From Mitsuaria sp. GD03876 (GTDB lineage Bacteria; Pseudomonadota; Gammaproteobacteria; Burkholderiales; Burkholderiaceae_C): a DNA stretch of 46,216 bases. The notes beneath the pieces were generated by a model that saw nothing but the letters and a program-made list of their open reading frames with translations, was not told the origin of the DNA and did not search any database. The DNA lies in contig NZ_JAOCCU010000049.1 in NCBI RefSeq assembly GCF_029840635.1, positions 1 to 46,216 on the forward strand, in the 5' to 3' direction. This document shows, piece after piece, positions 1-8,036 of the stretch (positions are counted from its first letter, which is position 1; each line of letters begins with the position of its first letter). Position numbers and translations under genes: made by a program.

Positions 1-149
1 ATCGCATCGCCGGACGGCCCGACCGGCAGGACCGCGCCGGCGGACCGATCGCGCGCCGATCCCGCCGCGGTCGCGCCGCGTCGCGCGGCGGCGTCCGGGG
101 AGGCCCTGTGGTTCGTGCGACCCATCGCTCCTCCGGCGCGCCGCGACGG
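1..149. other. Non-coding end of window, nothing firm
   Basis: This stretch follows the stop of the last injection-system gene on the minus strand. It is very GC-rich and holds a short perfect stem at 74-90 (7-bp arms, 3-base loop), but there is no T-run on either side, and such stems arise easily by chance at this base composition. I see no gene here. If the operon continues (for example with a toxin gene), it does so beyond base 1. Confidence 0.4.
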
Positions 150-1037
150 CTACTTGACTGGCGCTGGCTTGACCGGCGCGGGGTCGGCCCGGCCTGGCGC
201 CGGTTCGGCCGTCGACCCGGGCTTGGTGTCAGACCGCGTGCCCTCGTTGCAGTTCCACCAATACGGCCCGGTCGTCCGCAGCTGCCGCCGGCAGGCGCAG
301 TTGTCCGGCGCGCTCACCTTGCCCTGCTCGTCCACCGTGACCTTGGCCAGCACGACCCACGGATCGGTCGGGCACGGCGGGCAATCCGGGATCGCGCCCG
401 GCTCCATGAACTGCGCCATCGACGGCGGCGACGCGTGCGACTCCGGGCAGGCATCGAGCACGCACAACTCGTACCCGTCCTGCCAACGCGAGAACTCGCA
501 GCCCGTGTCGTCGCAGCCGCAACCCACCGGCTGCACCCGCACCGGCCGCGCGGCCACCTGCCGGTAACGCACCGCGACGAACAGCGCCGCGCCGGGATCG
601 CGCGTGGACACGGTGCGGTCGGGGCAAAGCGGATCGATCGCGATGTCGTCGCAGGCATCGCCGCTGACGGCCGACACGCAACGGGTGCGGAGGTCGAAGC
701 ACACGTCGCGCTCGATCACGATCTCGTCGCCCTGCGGCCCGAGCAGGTAGCCCGGATGCACCACCACGCGCCAGGCCTGCGTGCTGGCCTCGACGCGGGC
801 GCCGCACACCACGCCCCAGCCGTGCAGGTAGCGGTTCATGCGCCGCAGCCGGTCGCGGAAGTAGTCCTGCCCCAGCGTGAGGTCGTCGGGCGTGATGAGC
901 TGCCGCGGGAAGAAACGCGGCCGCTCGATCCCGCCGCGCGCGCCGGTGCCTGATCCGCTGGCCGCCGTGCCGCCGCAGCCGCCTCCGCAACCCCCGCCGC
1001 AGCCGCAGTCGCCCGAGCCTGTCGTCATTGAAGCCAT
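150..1037 (-). CDS. Cys-rich eCIS tail accessory protein, paralogue 4 of 4
   Basis: The 295-aa product is the last visible gene of the injection-system operon. After a Gly/Cys-rich N-terminus it carries the module shared by four proteins of this cluster: a start motif (RPRFFPRQL), a helical stretch ending in GWGVVCG, and a beta motif ending in GDEIVIE, close to the GREI(V/L)(V/L) of the others. I count about 19 cysteines, mostly as pairs (for example GCGCDDTGC and CPPC), so it may bind metal or be disulfide-rich once released. The C-terminus is Pro/Ala/Lys-rich. The ATG at 1037 has an AAAGGAA-type ribosome site a few bases upstream; an internal ATG at 1028 is possible. It lies 11 bp after the 281-aa paralogue. 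The family is conserved near phage-tail-like clusters but its function is unknown; a fibre or baseplate appendage is an inference. Confidence 0.75.
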   Translation of the reverse strand: MASMTTGSGDCGCGGGCGGGCGGTAASGSGTGARGGIERPRFFPRQLITPDDLTLGQDYFRDRLRRMNRYLHGWGVVCGARVEASTQAWRVVVHPGYLLGPQGDEIVIERDVCFDLRTRCVSAVSGDACDDIAIDPLCPDRTVSTRDPGAALFVAVRYRQVAARPVRVQPVGCGCDDTGCEFSRWQDGYELCVLDACPESHASPPSMAQFMEPGAIPDCPPCPTDPWVVLAKVTVDEQGKVSAPDNCACRRQLRTTGPYWWNCNEGTRSDTKPGSTAEPAPGRADPAPVKPAPVK

Positions 1038-1048
1038 GGTCGTTCCTT

Positions 1049-1894
1049 TCAGTACTTGCCGCCGCGCCGGGCCTGCGACTCATGGCTGAGCGCCAGCACC
1101 AGTTCCCACAGCACGTCGGCGCCGTAGACGATCGGCCGGACCGCGATGTCGATGTCCGACAGCTCCAGCGTCTGCCCCGCCGCGGGCAGATGCAGGTTGG
1201 CCAGCGTGATGCAGCCCGCGCCGGTGTCGCAATCGCAGGGCCGGCTGACCCATTCCGCCAGCGCCTGGTAGTTCACGCTGTTGCCCTTGATCAGGCCCGG
1301 GATGTCGGCGTCCACCGGGATGTGCGGCGCTTTGCCGGGCCGCAAGGCCAGCGAGTAGCCCTCCCGGATCGCCCCCGGCGCGCAGCGCGTGGCGGTGTCG
1401 CAGCCGCCGGCCATCACCGGCTCGGGATCCGTCCGGCACTCCTCGTAGCAGACCACCAGGTGCATCCAGTCGTCGTCGCAGTGGCCCTCGCCATCACGGC
1501 CGCCGTTACGGCCGCCGTTGCGCGGGCCCCGCGCGGCCGCGGCGGCGTTGGCCGCGGCGCCGGCCGGCACGTGGTCCGACTCGGACTCGGCCGGCGGCGC
1601 GGCGCGCGACGGCACCGCCAGCGGCTTGGACCGCGACGGCACGACGATCTCGCGCCCCTGCTTGTCCAGCGCCAGCCCGGCCATCACGACCACGCTGTGG
1701 TCGTCCTCGCCCAGCTGCACGTCCAGCCCGCACACCACGCCGAAGCCGGCGACCAGGCGGTTGAGCATCCACTGCTTGCGCTTGAAATAGGCCTGCTCGG
1801 ATTCGAAATGACGAACGTCGAGCAATTGACCGTGGAAGTAGCGCGGACGCGAAAAGCTTCGCAGCGCCTCGCATTCGACCGATTCGTCTCGCAT
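1049..1894 (-). CDS. eCIS tail accessory protein, paralogue 3 of 4
   Basis: The 281-aa product has the same N-terminal module as its downstream neighbour: SRPRYFHGQLLD, a helix with ESEQAYFKRKQW, then GFGVVCGLDV and LDKQGREIVV. About ten cysteines occur, several in paired form (CYEEC, CDCDTGAGC), matching cysteine positions in the 295-aa paralogue. A low-complexity Ala/Gly/Arg/Asn linker near residues 105-140 separates the two halves. I chose the ATG at 1894 because AGGAG sits 7 bases upstream; an in-frame ATG at 1915 overlaps the stop of the previous gene and is the alternative. Its place directly after the tail-protein-I gene suggests it attaches at the baseplate. Its biochemical role is unknown. 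Confidence 0.75.
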   Translation of the reverse strand: MRDESVECEALRSFSRPRYFHGQLLDVRHFESEQAYFKRKQWMLNRLVAGFGVVCGLDVQLGEDDHSVVVMAGLALDKQGREIVVPSRSKPLAVPSRAAPPAESESDHVPAGAAANAAAAARGPRNGGRNGGRDGEGHCDDDWMHLVVCYEECRTDPEPVMAGGCDTATRCAPGAIREGYSLALRPGKAPHIPVDADIPGLIKGNSVNYQALAEWVSRPCDCDTGAGCITLANLHLPAAGQTLELSDIDIAVRPIVYGADVLWELVLALSHESQARRGGKY

Positions 1895-1914
1895 GTGCCT
1901 TCTCCTGATGGCCA

Positions 1915-4155
1915 TCAAAGTTGCGCCCGCGCACCCACGCGGCTGTCCACGCCCAGGCGCGCGCGCGGCTCCCCGCCCAGCACCAGCGCGCCCTCGCCCA
2001 GCGGTCCCGGCTCGGGCGGACCGCCGCCCAGCAGCGTGTCCACGCCCAGGCTCGCCTGGTATCCCACCCGCAGCCCCGGCGCGATCGCGCACAGCTGCCA
2101 CAGCGTGTGCGCCGGCTTCTCGCGCTCGACGATCTCCCGCACCCGCGCCAGCGTGTCCGCGCAGTGCAGGTCGCGCGGATAGAGCCGCACCAGGAAGCGG
2201 TAGGCCGCTTCCTCGAACAGCGGCGTGCCGAAGGCGTCGGACGCGATCAGCCGCGACCGGTCCAGCGTCGCGGTGCTGCCCAGCACCGCGCCTTGCGGTT
2301 CCGACGCCGGCAGCACCGTGTTGAAACCGAGCACCGAGTCCCCGCCGTCGGCCCAGGTCCCAGCCTGCCCCGGCTTGCACGAGCTCGACGGCGCCGGCAG
2401 CGCCCACCAGCCCAGCGCCTGCAGCGGTTCCTCGATCACCGCACGCACGCCGGCCTCGTCGCGCAGCGCCTCGCCCAGCCCGGCCGCGGTACCGCGCCGC
2501 GCATGGCGCGCCCAGGCGCCGGCGATCGACGCGCGGCGCGTGGCCTCGTCCTGGGTCTGCGACAGCGGCACGGCCAGGAACCCGGCCAGCCAGTCCAGCG
2601 CCTCGTCCGGCGCGCCGGCCGGATCCAGCAGCGCCGGCAACTCGCCGGTCGTCGCCTCGATCTCGCGGAAGAAGCTCTCGAACAGGCTGAGGTAACGCAG
2701 CAGGAAGTTGTCCTGCGGCCGGTCCGCGTACAGCGACGGCGGACGCTCGCGGTAGATCGCCGGCAGGTCCGGCAGGTAGCTGGCCTGGTCGAAGTCCACG
2801 CGCGCCTGGCGCAGCACCGGCGTGCCGTGCAGGTCGTTGGCGAAGCGCGCGCCGATCCACAGCGCCCGCTGCGGCCCGGTGTCGTCCAGGTCGATGAAGA
2901 AGTCCGTCACGTCGGCGCCGACCGCGCGCCACGGCGCGGCGAAGGTCCCGTCCGCCGTCGGCGGCGGCACCGGGGTGGCCAGCGGTCCCGTCGCGACGTG
3001 GAAGGTCACATGGCTGCCCGCGGGCAGGTCGATGCTGGCGTGCAGGCGGTTCCAGACGTGATCGAGCGTGTCGACGGTGATCGCGTCGCTCCACAGCCAG
3101 CCTTCGGGCACATGACTGCCTTGCGGCGCAAGCTGAAGCGGCGCGAGGCCGCCACCGGGCGAGACCCACAACGCGCCGCCGCCGCCACCGCTTCCGCCGC
3201 CACCGCTTCCGCTGCTGCTGCTGCTGCTGCCGCCACCGCTTCCGCTGCCACTGCCACTGCCACTGCCACTGCCACTGCCACTGCCGCGACCGTCGATCGC
3301 GAGCGCGGCGACCGGCCCTTCATACCCCGCGGCATCGCCGGCGTGGAAGAAGGATCCGTCCTGGGCTCGCGACCAGACCGCGATCCGCCGCCGGCCCGGA
3401 TCGCCGATGAACAGCGAATCGCCGGACACGGCCAGCGCGATGGCGCTTTCGATGCCGGTGGCGACGCTCTCGATCGGCGCGCCCTGCGGCGTGAACGCGG
3501 TGACCTGATGCGACTGAGCGTCCAGCACCCACAGCCGCCCGTCCGACCACGCCAGCGCGCACGGATGGTCCGCCTGCCCGCTGGCCCGCACCGCGTCGCC
3601 GAAAGCTGGCGACGGGTCGCCCCAGGTCGTGATGCACTCCACCCGCCCGGCAGCCAGGTCCGCGACGTAGAGCTGCCCGGCCTCGTCCAGCGCCAGCGAC
3701 ACCGGCTGCTGGAAGCCTTCCAGCACCTCCACCAGCGCCATGCTGGCGAGGTCGAAGACCTGCACCCGGTGGTTGCCGGCGTCGGCGACGTACAGCGCGC
3801 CGCGCGCCGGCGCGATCGCCAGCCCCGCGGGCGCGTCGAAGCCCGTCGCATCGCCGGCCGGTCCGCCCAGGCACGGCACCGGCCCGACGGCGCCGAAGCA
3901 GCCCTCGATCCACGACACCACGCCCTGCGCGGGATCGGTGAAGAACACGGTCCCGCCGGCATCGACGGCCAGGCCGCCCTGCGGTTGCGCGGCGGCGAGC
4001 GTCTCCAGCGCCGCGGGCAGCTCGCCCTCGAACGCCGGCAGCGCCGCCAGCCGCAGCGCGCCATCGTCGCCCCGCGCGAGGCCGTGCCAATGGAAGCGCG
4101 GCCAGAGGCCGTCCTCGTTGAGGTGGCGGAAGGGTCGGAGGTCCGGTGCGCCCAT
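1915..4155 (-). CDS. NHL-propeller / phage tail protein I fusion (eCIS baseplate)
   Basis: The 746-aa product combines two modules. Residues about 40-290 hold NHL-type beta-propeller repeats (for example APARGALYVADAGNHRVQVF). Residues 291-327 are an almost pure Ser/Gly linker. After a beta-rich stretch, residues about 458-700 match the phage tail protein I family (SYLPDLPAIYRERP, then FLLRYLSLFESFFREIE), which forms the baseplate wedge in P2-like tails and in eCIS. NHL propellers usually bind protein or carbohydrate, so this subunit may present a binding surface on the baseplate rim. It starts 4 bp after the stop of the 328-aa gene, and its stop overlaps an alternative ATG of the next gene, so translation is probably coupled. 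Family assignment of the C-terminal half is firm; the role of the propeller is inferred. Confidence 0.85.
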   Translation of the reverse strand: MGAPDLRPFRHLNEDGLWPRFHWHGLARGDDGALRLAALPAFEGELPAALETLAAAQPQGGLAVDAGGTVFFTDPAQGVVSWIEGCFGAVGPVPCLGGPAGDATGFDAPAGLAIAPARGALYVADAGNHRVQVFDLASMALVEVLEGFQQPVSLALDEAGQLYVADLAAGRVECITTWGDPSPAFGDAVRASGQADHPCALAWSDGRLWVLDAQSHQVTAFTPQGAPIESVATGIESAIALAVSGDSLFIGDPGRRRIAVWSRAQDGSFFHAGDAAGYEGPVAALAIDGRGSGSGSGSGSGSGSGSGGGSSSSSSGSGGGGSGGGGGALWVSPGGGLAPLQLAPQGSHVPEGWLWSDAITVDTLDHVWNRLHASIDLPAGSHVTFHVATGPLATPVPPPTADGTFAAPWRAVGADVTDFFIDLDDTGPQRALWIGARFANDLHGTPVLRQARVDFDQASYLPDLPAIYRERPPSLYADRPQDNFLLRYLSLFESFFREIEATTGELPALLDPAGAPDEALDWLAGFLAVPLSQTQDEATRRASIAGAWARHARRGTAAGLGEALRDEAGVRAVIEEPLQALGWWALPAPSSSCKPGQAGTWADGGDSVLGFNTVLPASEPQGAVLGSTATLDRSRLIASDAFGTPLFEEAAYRFLVRLYPRDLHCADTLARVREIVEREKPAHTLWQLCAIAPGLRVGYQASLGVDTLLGGGPPEPGPLGEGALVLGGEPRARLGVDSRVGARAQL
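3175..3285 (-). repeat. In-frame simple repeats encoding a Ser/Gly linker
   Basis: The plus strand shows six exact copies of GCCACT at 3247-3282 and six copies of GCT at 3211-3228, within a run of related triplets. On the coding strand they give alternating Gly-Ser, then six Ser, then Gly-rich residues. Unit lengths are multiples of three, so slippage would change linker length without breaking the frame. Confidence 0.9.
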
Positions 4156-4159
4156 GGCT

Positions 4160-5146
4160 TCAGCCCTCCACCCCGATCCACTCGATGCGCCATTCGTCGC
4201 GCACCTGCTTGAGCAGCTGCTTGCGGAAGTCCTCGCTCTGCGGATCGGGATCGTCCGCGCCGGGCGGCAAGCTGGCCAGCAGCGAGTCCGGCACCAGCAT
4301 CGAGAACTTGAAGCTGGCCTTGTCCGCCGCCAGCAGCATCACGAAACCGTCGACCAGGCGCACCACGTCGCGATCGCCGACGTCGAAGCTGAAATCGCGC
4401 CGGCCCAGCACCTGCGCCGAGTAGCAGGGCATGGTCCGGAAACCGGCCGAGGTGGTGTCGACCACCGCCTCCAGCTGCAACCCGAAGCCCGAGGCGCCCG
4501 CGCCGGCCGCCGGCATCGTCCAGGCCGGCTTGGCGACCAGGCCGCTGGCCACGTAGGGCTGCGCGGCCGGCCGCGCGTTGCGCCGCTGCGCCAGCGACAG
4601 CGGCTGCTCCAACCGGCAGTTGAGCACCTGCGCCCGCGCCAGCCGCAGCTGCGTGCCGTTGACGACCGCGTCGCGCAGCTTCGCGTCGGTGGGCAGGTAG
4701 TCCGGCGCCGGGCCGAGCCGCACCCAGCAGAACACCGGCGTCTCCCGCAGCCGGATGGCGCCGCCGGTGGCGCCGCACACGCCGTCGCGCGTCTCGGCCA
4801 CCTCCAGCGCCTCGGTGGGATAGGACACCGTCAGGTCGAAGAACACCGGCGCGCCGAAGTCGTCGCCGGCCACCGGCGGCACCGGCTGCACCACCGCGTC
4901 GGCCAGCACGATCTCGCGGCCACGGGCGTCGATCGCGTAGCCGGGCTGGATCGAGACCTCGCGCGCGCCCTTGGCGCCGGTGGTCGCGAACCCGGCGCCG
5001 ATGCCGGGCTGGTGCAGGCTCTGGTTGTGCAGCCAGCGCATCTGGCGGTTGAAGTCGTCCAGCTCCTGCAGGTCCGACGCGAACAGGCGCTGGCCGTTGA
5101 AGAAGCTGCTGCGCTCCGCGAAACGGGTGTCACCGATGAGGGCCAT
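4160..5146 (-). CDS. eCIS tail accessory protein, paralogue 2 of 4
   Basis: The 328-aa product opens with ERSSFFNGQRLFASDLQELDDFNRQMRWLHNQ in segments matching the shared N-terminal module, followed by GYAIDARGREIVLAD. A second signature, VDTTSAGFRTMPCYSAQV in the C-terminal third, recurs in the 954-aa paralogue, so the two share a distal domain as well. It is nearly free of cysteine pairs, unlike the two downstream paralogues. It begins 24 bp after the 954-aa gene. The family is known mainly from phage-tail-like gene clusters and has no assigned activity; a trimeric or ring-forming baseplate or fibre component is my inference. Confidence 0.75.
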   Translation of the reverse strand: MALIGDTRFAERSSFFNGQRLFASDLQELDDFNRQMRWLHNQSLHQPGIGAGFATTGAKGAREVSIQPGYAIDARGREIVLADAVVQPVPPVAGDDFGAPVFFDLTVSYPTEALEVAETRDGVCGATGGAIRLRETPVFCWVRLGPAPDYLPTDAKLRDAVVNGTQLRLARAQVLNCRLEQPLSLAQRRNARPAAQPYVASGLVAKPAWTMPAAGAGASGFGLQLEAVVDTTSAGFRTMPCYSAQVLGRRDFSFDVGDRDVVRLVDGFVMLLAADKASFKFSMLVPDSLLASLPPGADDPDPQSEDFRKQLLKQVRDEWRIEWIGVEG

Positions 5147-5170
5147 GATGTCCGGTTCCTTCCTCAGGGG

Positions 5171-8035
5171 TCAGGCGCAGGGATCGCCGGGGGTCTGCCC
5201 GGGGCAGTCGGCCACCGGCCGGAATTCCTGCTGGCAGCCGAACCAGCGCACCACCAGCCGCTTCTTCTGCGCGAAGGTCACGAAGGCCGCCGGGAAGTCG
5301 CTGTTGAAGCTGGTGATCAGCGACAGCGTCTCCGGCCGGAAGCGGTAGGCCGGCGTCGTCGGCGGCGTGACCGCGTACAGGTGCAGCTCGGCGTCGATCG
5401 GATACTGCCAGGCCGCGCGCGACTGGTAGACGCCGGTATTCAGGTCCAGCCCGTAGAGGGTCGCGATCGCGCGGCCGTCCAGTCCGCCGGCCGAGTCCAT
5501 CCGCACCAGCGGTTGCCAGGTGGCCGGGAAATCCATGGGCCGCGCCGGGTCCCAGGTCAGCGCCGCCGGCCCGACCAGCCCGCCGTCGATCCAGCCCTGG
5601 TCCACGATGCCGTCGCCCTGCGCCAGCGTGGGCCGCACCGTGACGGTGTTGCCCACGATCTGCTGCACCTGGGCACCGTTGGAGACATCGGCGTGGTGGA
5701 CCAGCAGGCCCGCGACGTCGTTCGGGCCGAAGACGAGGTCGCCTTCGACATCGAGCTCCCGGGGATCGGCGTCGACGCGGGTGATGCGCGCGCTGTCGCG
5801 CCAGTGCACCGTCGCGAGGCGGTCCCCGGTGCGCAGCGCCCCCGGCGACCCGGACAGCACCAGGTCGACCCCGACGATCGCCGCCACCTGCACCACCGCG
5901 GTCTCCAGCGCCACGCCGCCGGTGAGCGGCCACGCCATCACGCAGTCGCCGACGGCGAAGGCGGCGGACTCGGCCAGCGTGATCCGCGTCTCGTCGGTCT
6001 GTTGCGCCACCACCGTCGCGACGCGGCCGAAGCGGCCGACGGCCAGCAGGTCCAGCCGGCGGGCCGTCTCCGCCAGCGGCGACCCCAGGCCCAGCAGCGT
6101 GCCCGTCACCGCGGCCACCGATGCCGGCGGCGGCGACTCGGCGCCGTCGGCCACGCGCAGCCGCAGCACGTCCTTCACCCGCGCGGCGCTCGCGCGTCCG
6201 ACGCGGACCTCGTTCGGGCGCTTGGGCTCGAAGGCGTCGATCGTCGTGGCGCAGCACCAGTCCGCCGCCACCAGCCGATCGCCCACCGACAGTCCCAGCC
6301 CGGCGCTGAGCACCAGCGCCTTGCGCTTCTTCACGATCTTGTCGACGACGGCGACCAGGGACAGGTCCCGCATCGGCGCCACGACGTCGCCGACGGCGAA
6401 CGGCGCGATGTCGCTGACGCCCACCTCGCTGCTGGCCTTCGGGACCAGGCGCTGGATCGTCAGGCCGCCGGACAGCGGCACCGCGCGCGTCAGCGTGGCC
6501 ACCTCGGCCGCCGTCGGCGGCGGTTGCAGCTCGAGCTTCGCGCCGTCGCTCACCGTCACCTCGGGCGCCGTGGCCAGCGGCTGCCGGTCCGCGTCGAGCA
6601 GCACCGCCCGCGCGCCCTTGTCCAAGCCCTGCGGCGCCGACTTCAGCTCCAGCTGCAGCGACTTGCCGTCGGCCGACAGCGTCGCGCGCTTGATGTCGAT
6701 GGCGTCGCTCATCCGCGCCACGTGCAGCTCGTCGCTTTCCTTCCAGACCGGCGGCGGCTGCTCCACGGTCATCCGGCCGGCGCTCACGCCGTCGATCAGC
6801 GCGACCGCGCCGTCCGAGTCCCGGTGCAGCACGTCGCCCTTCTTGATCGCCGGCGCGGCGGTGTAGTCGGCCAGCATCGCCGCGCTGTCGTCGGGCACCG
6901 TCACCACGTCGGCCAGGCGCGGCAGGTTGCCCAGCGCCAGCACGCTGTCGTCGACGCGCACGCCGTCCAGCGGCGCGGCGAGCGTCACCGTCGATCCCTC
7001 GGACGCGGTCAGCGACACGGCCGTGCGGGCCCGGGGCCGCAGCAGCGCGATGACGTCGTTCGGCTTGAAGACGGCGGCGTCGTCGAGGTCGATCGAGAGC
7101 TGGTCACCGGCGCCCCGCCGGATCGCCGAGACCCGCGCCTGGCCGTACCAGGCGGCCACGCGGCGGCGCCCGATCTCGGCCATCAGCAGCCGGAAGGTGA
7201 AGCCGTCGACGGCCGGATCGGCCACCTCGGGGAAAAAGGCCGGCGCGAACTCGGCCTTGGCCAGGTTCCAGCTGCGCGCCTGCACGTTGGCCACGTAGCG
7301 CGGCACCTCGGTGAAGCCGCTGGCGGAGGTGTCGACCCGCGTCTGCACGCCGACCACCTTGCTGACGATGCCGCCGCGGCCGTCGGGGGACTCGACGATC
7401 CACGGTTCCCAGGGCGTGCCGCCCTCGACCGTCTCGCCGCGCGCCAGCCGCGGCCGGGCCAGCGGCCGGACCCGGGGCGGGCGGAAGTCGGCCTTCAGAC
7501 CGCCGTCGTAGCGGGCCAGCACCGCACCGTCCGGCGCCTCGTTCGCCGCGATCGGCACCCAGACCAGTTCCACGTCGCTCTCGAGCAGGCGCGCGTCGTC
7601 CAGGACGCAGCCGGGCTCGTCGGGCACGCAGCACGTCCCGCTTCCGTTCCCGCCGCCGCGGCGCGTGGCGCGCAGGCGCAGCACCAGCCAGGCGGCCTCG
7701 GTGGGCAGCGGCACGCGGCGCCCGCGCTGCAGGATCAGCTCGCGGCCGCGGCGGTCGTAGGCCAGCCCGCAGGCGACCTCGATGCCGGTCGGCTGGCCGG
7801 TCCCGTCGGCGGCCGCTCCACCGGTCACCGGAGCGGTGCCCAGATCGGTGCCCAGGTCGGTCACCGTTCGCGCGATGAGGCCAAAGGCGATCCCGCCCGT
7901 CTCATGCAGCGCGCGGTTGTGCAGCTGGCGGCGCAGCGCCTCGAAGCGCTGCTGGTCGCGCGCGTCGCGGCTGCGCAGCGTCTGGCCCTGCCAGTACTGC
8001 AGCCGTTCGAGATCCCGGCGGTACGGCGTCGACAT
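5171..8035 (-). CDS. Large eCIS fibre/baseplate protein, paralogue 1 of 4 (DUF6519-like)
   Basis: The 954-aa product starts with the shared module (RDLERLQYWQGQTLRSRDARDQQRF, in segments; ALHETGG; GLAYDRRGRELILQ). Near residue 240 it has the VDTSASGFTEVPRYVANV signature also found in the 328-aa paralogue. The central 500 residues are a series of beta repeats containing FAVGDxV, LSVGDRLV, ALRTGDRL and similar motifs, as expected for an elongated stalk. The C-terminus ends with a Cys-containing tail (FGCQQEF, CPGQTPGDPCA). The ATG at 8035 overlaps the stop of the upstream baseplate gene. It is the best candidate in the cluster for a fibre-like or host-contact protein, because no classical tail-fibre gene is present. 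DUF6519 is my recollection of the family name and should be checked. Confidence 0.75.
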   Translation of the reverse strand: MSTPYRRDLERLQYWQGQTLRSRDARDQQRFEALRRQLHNRALHETGGIAFGLIARTVTDLGTDLGTAPVTGGAAADGTGQPTGIEVACGLAYDRRGRELILQRGRRVPLPTEAAWLVLRLRATRRGGGNGSGTCCVPDEPGCVLDDARLLESDVELVWVPIAANEAPDGAVLARYDGGLKADFRPPRVRPLARPRLARGETVEGGTPWEPWIVESPDGRGGIVSKVVGVQTRVDTSASGFTEVPRYVANVQARSWNLAKAEFAPAFFPEVADPAVDGFTFRLLMAEIGRRRVAAWYGQARVSAIRRGAGDQLSIDLDDAAVFKPNDVIALLRPRARTAVSLTASEGSTVTLAAPLDGVRVDDSVLALGNLPRLADVVTVPDDSAAMLADYTAAPAIKKGDVLHRDSDGAVALIDGVSAGRMTVEQPPPVWKESDELHVARMSDAIDIKRATLSADGKSLQLELKSAPQGLDKGARAVLLDADRQPLATAPEVTVSDGAKLELQPPPTAAEVATLTRAVPLSGGLTIQRLVPKASSEVGVSDIAPFAVGDVVAPMRDLSLVAVVDKIVKKRKALVLSAGLGLSVGDRLVAADWCCATTIDAFEPKRPNEVRVGRASAARVKDVLRLRVADGAESPPPASVAAVTGTLLGLGSPLAETARRLDLLAVGRFGRVATVVAQQTDETRITLAESAAFAVGDCVMAWPLTGGVALETAVVQVAAIVGVDLVLSGSPGALRTGDRLATVHWRDSARITRVDADPRELDVEGDLVFGPNDVAGLLVHHADVSNGAQVQQIVGNTVTVRPTLAQGDGIVDQGWIDGGLVGPAALTWDPARPMDFPATWQPLVRMDSAGGLDGRAIATLYGLDLNTGVYQSRAAWQYPIDAELHLYAVTPPTTPAYRFRPETLSLITSFNSDFPAAFVTFAQKKRLVVRWFGCQQEFRPVADCPGQTPGDPCA

Positions 8036-8036
8036 G

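Noticed and set aside
74-90. Terminator for the injection-system operon.
   Set aside because: Seven-base GC stem with no T-run; expected by chance at this composition.
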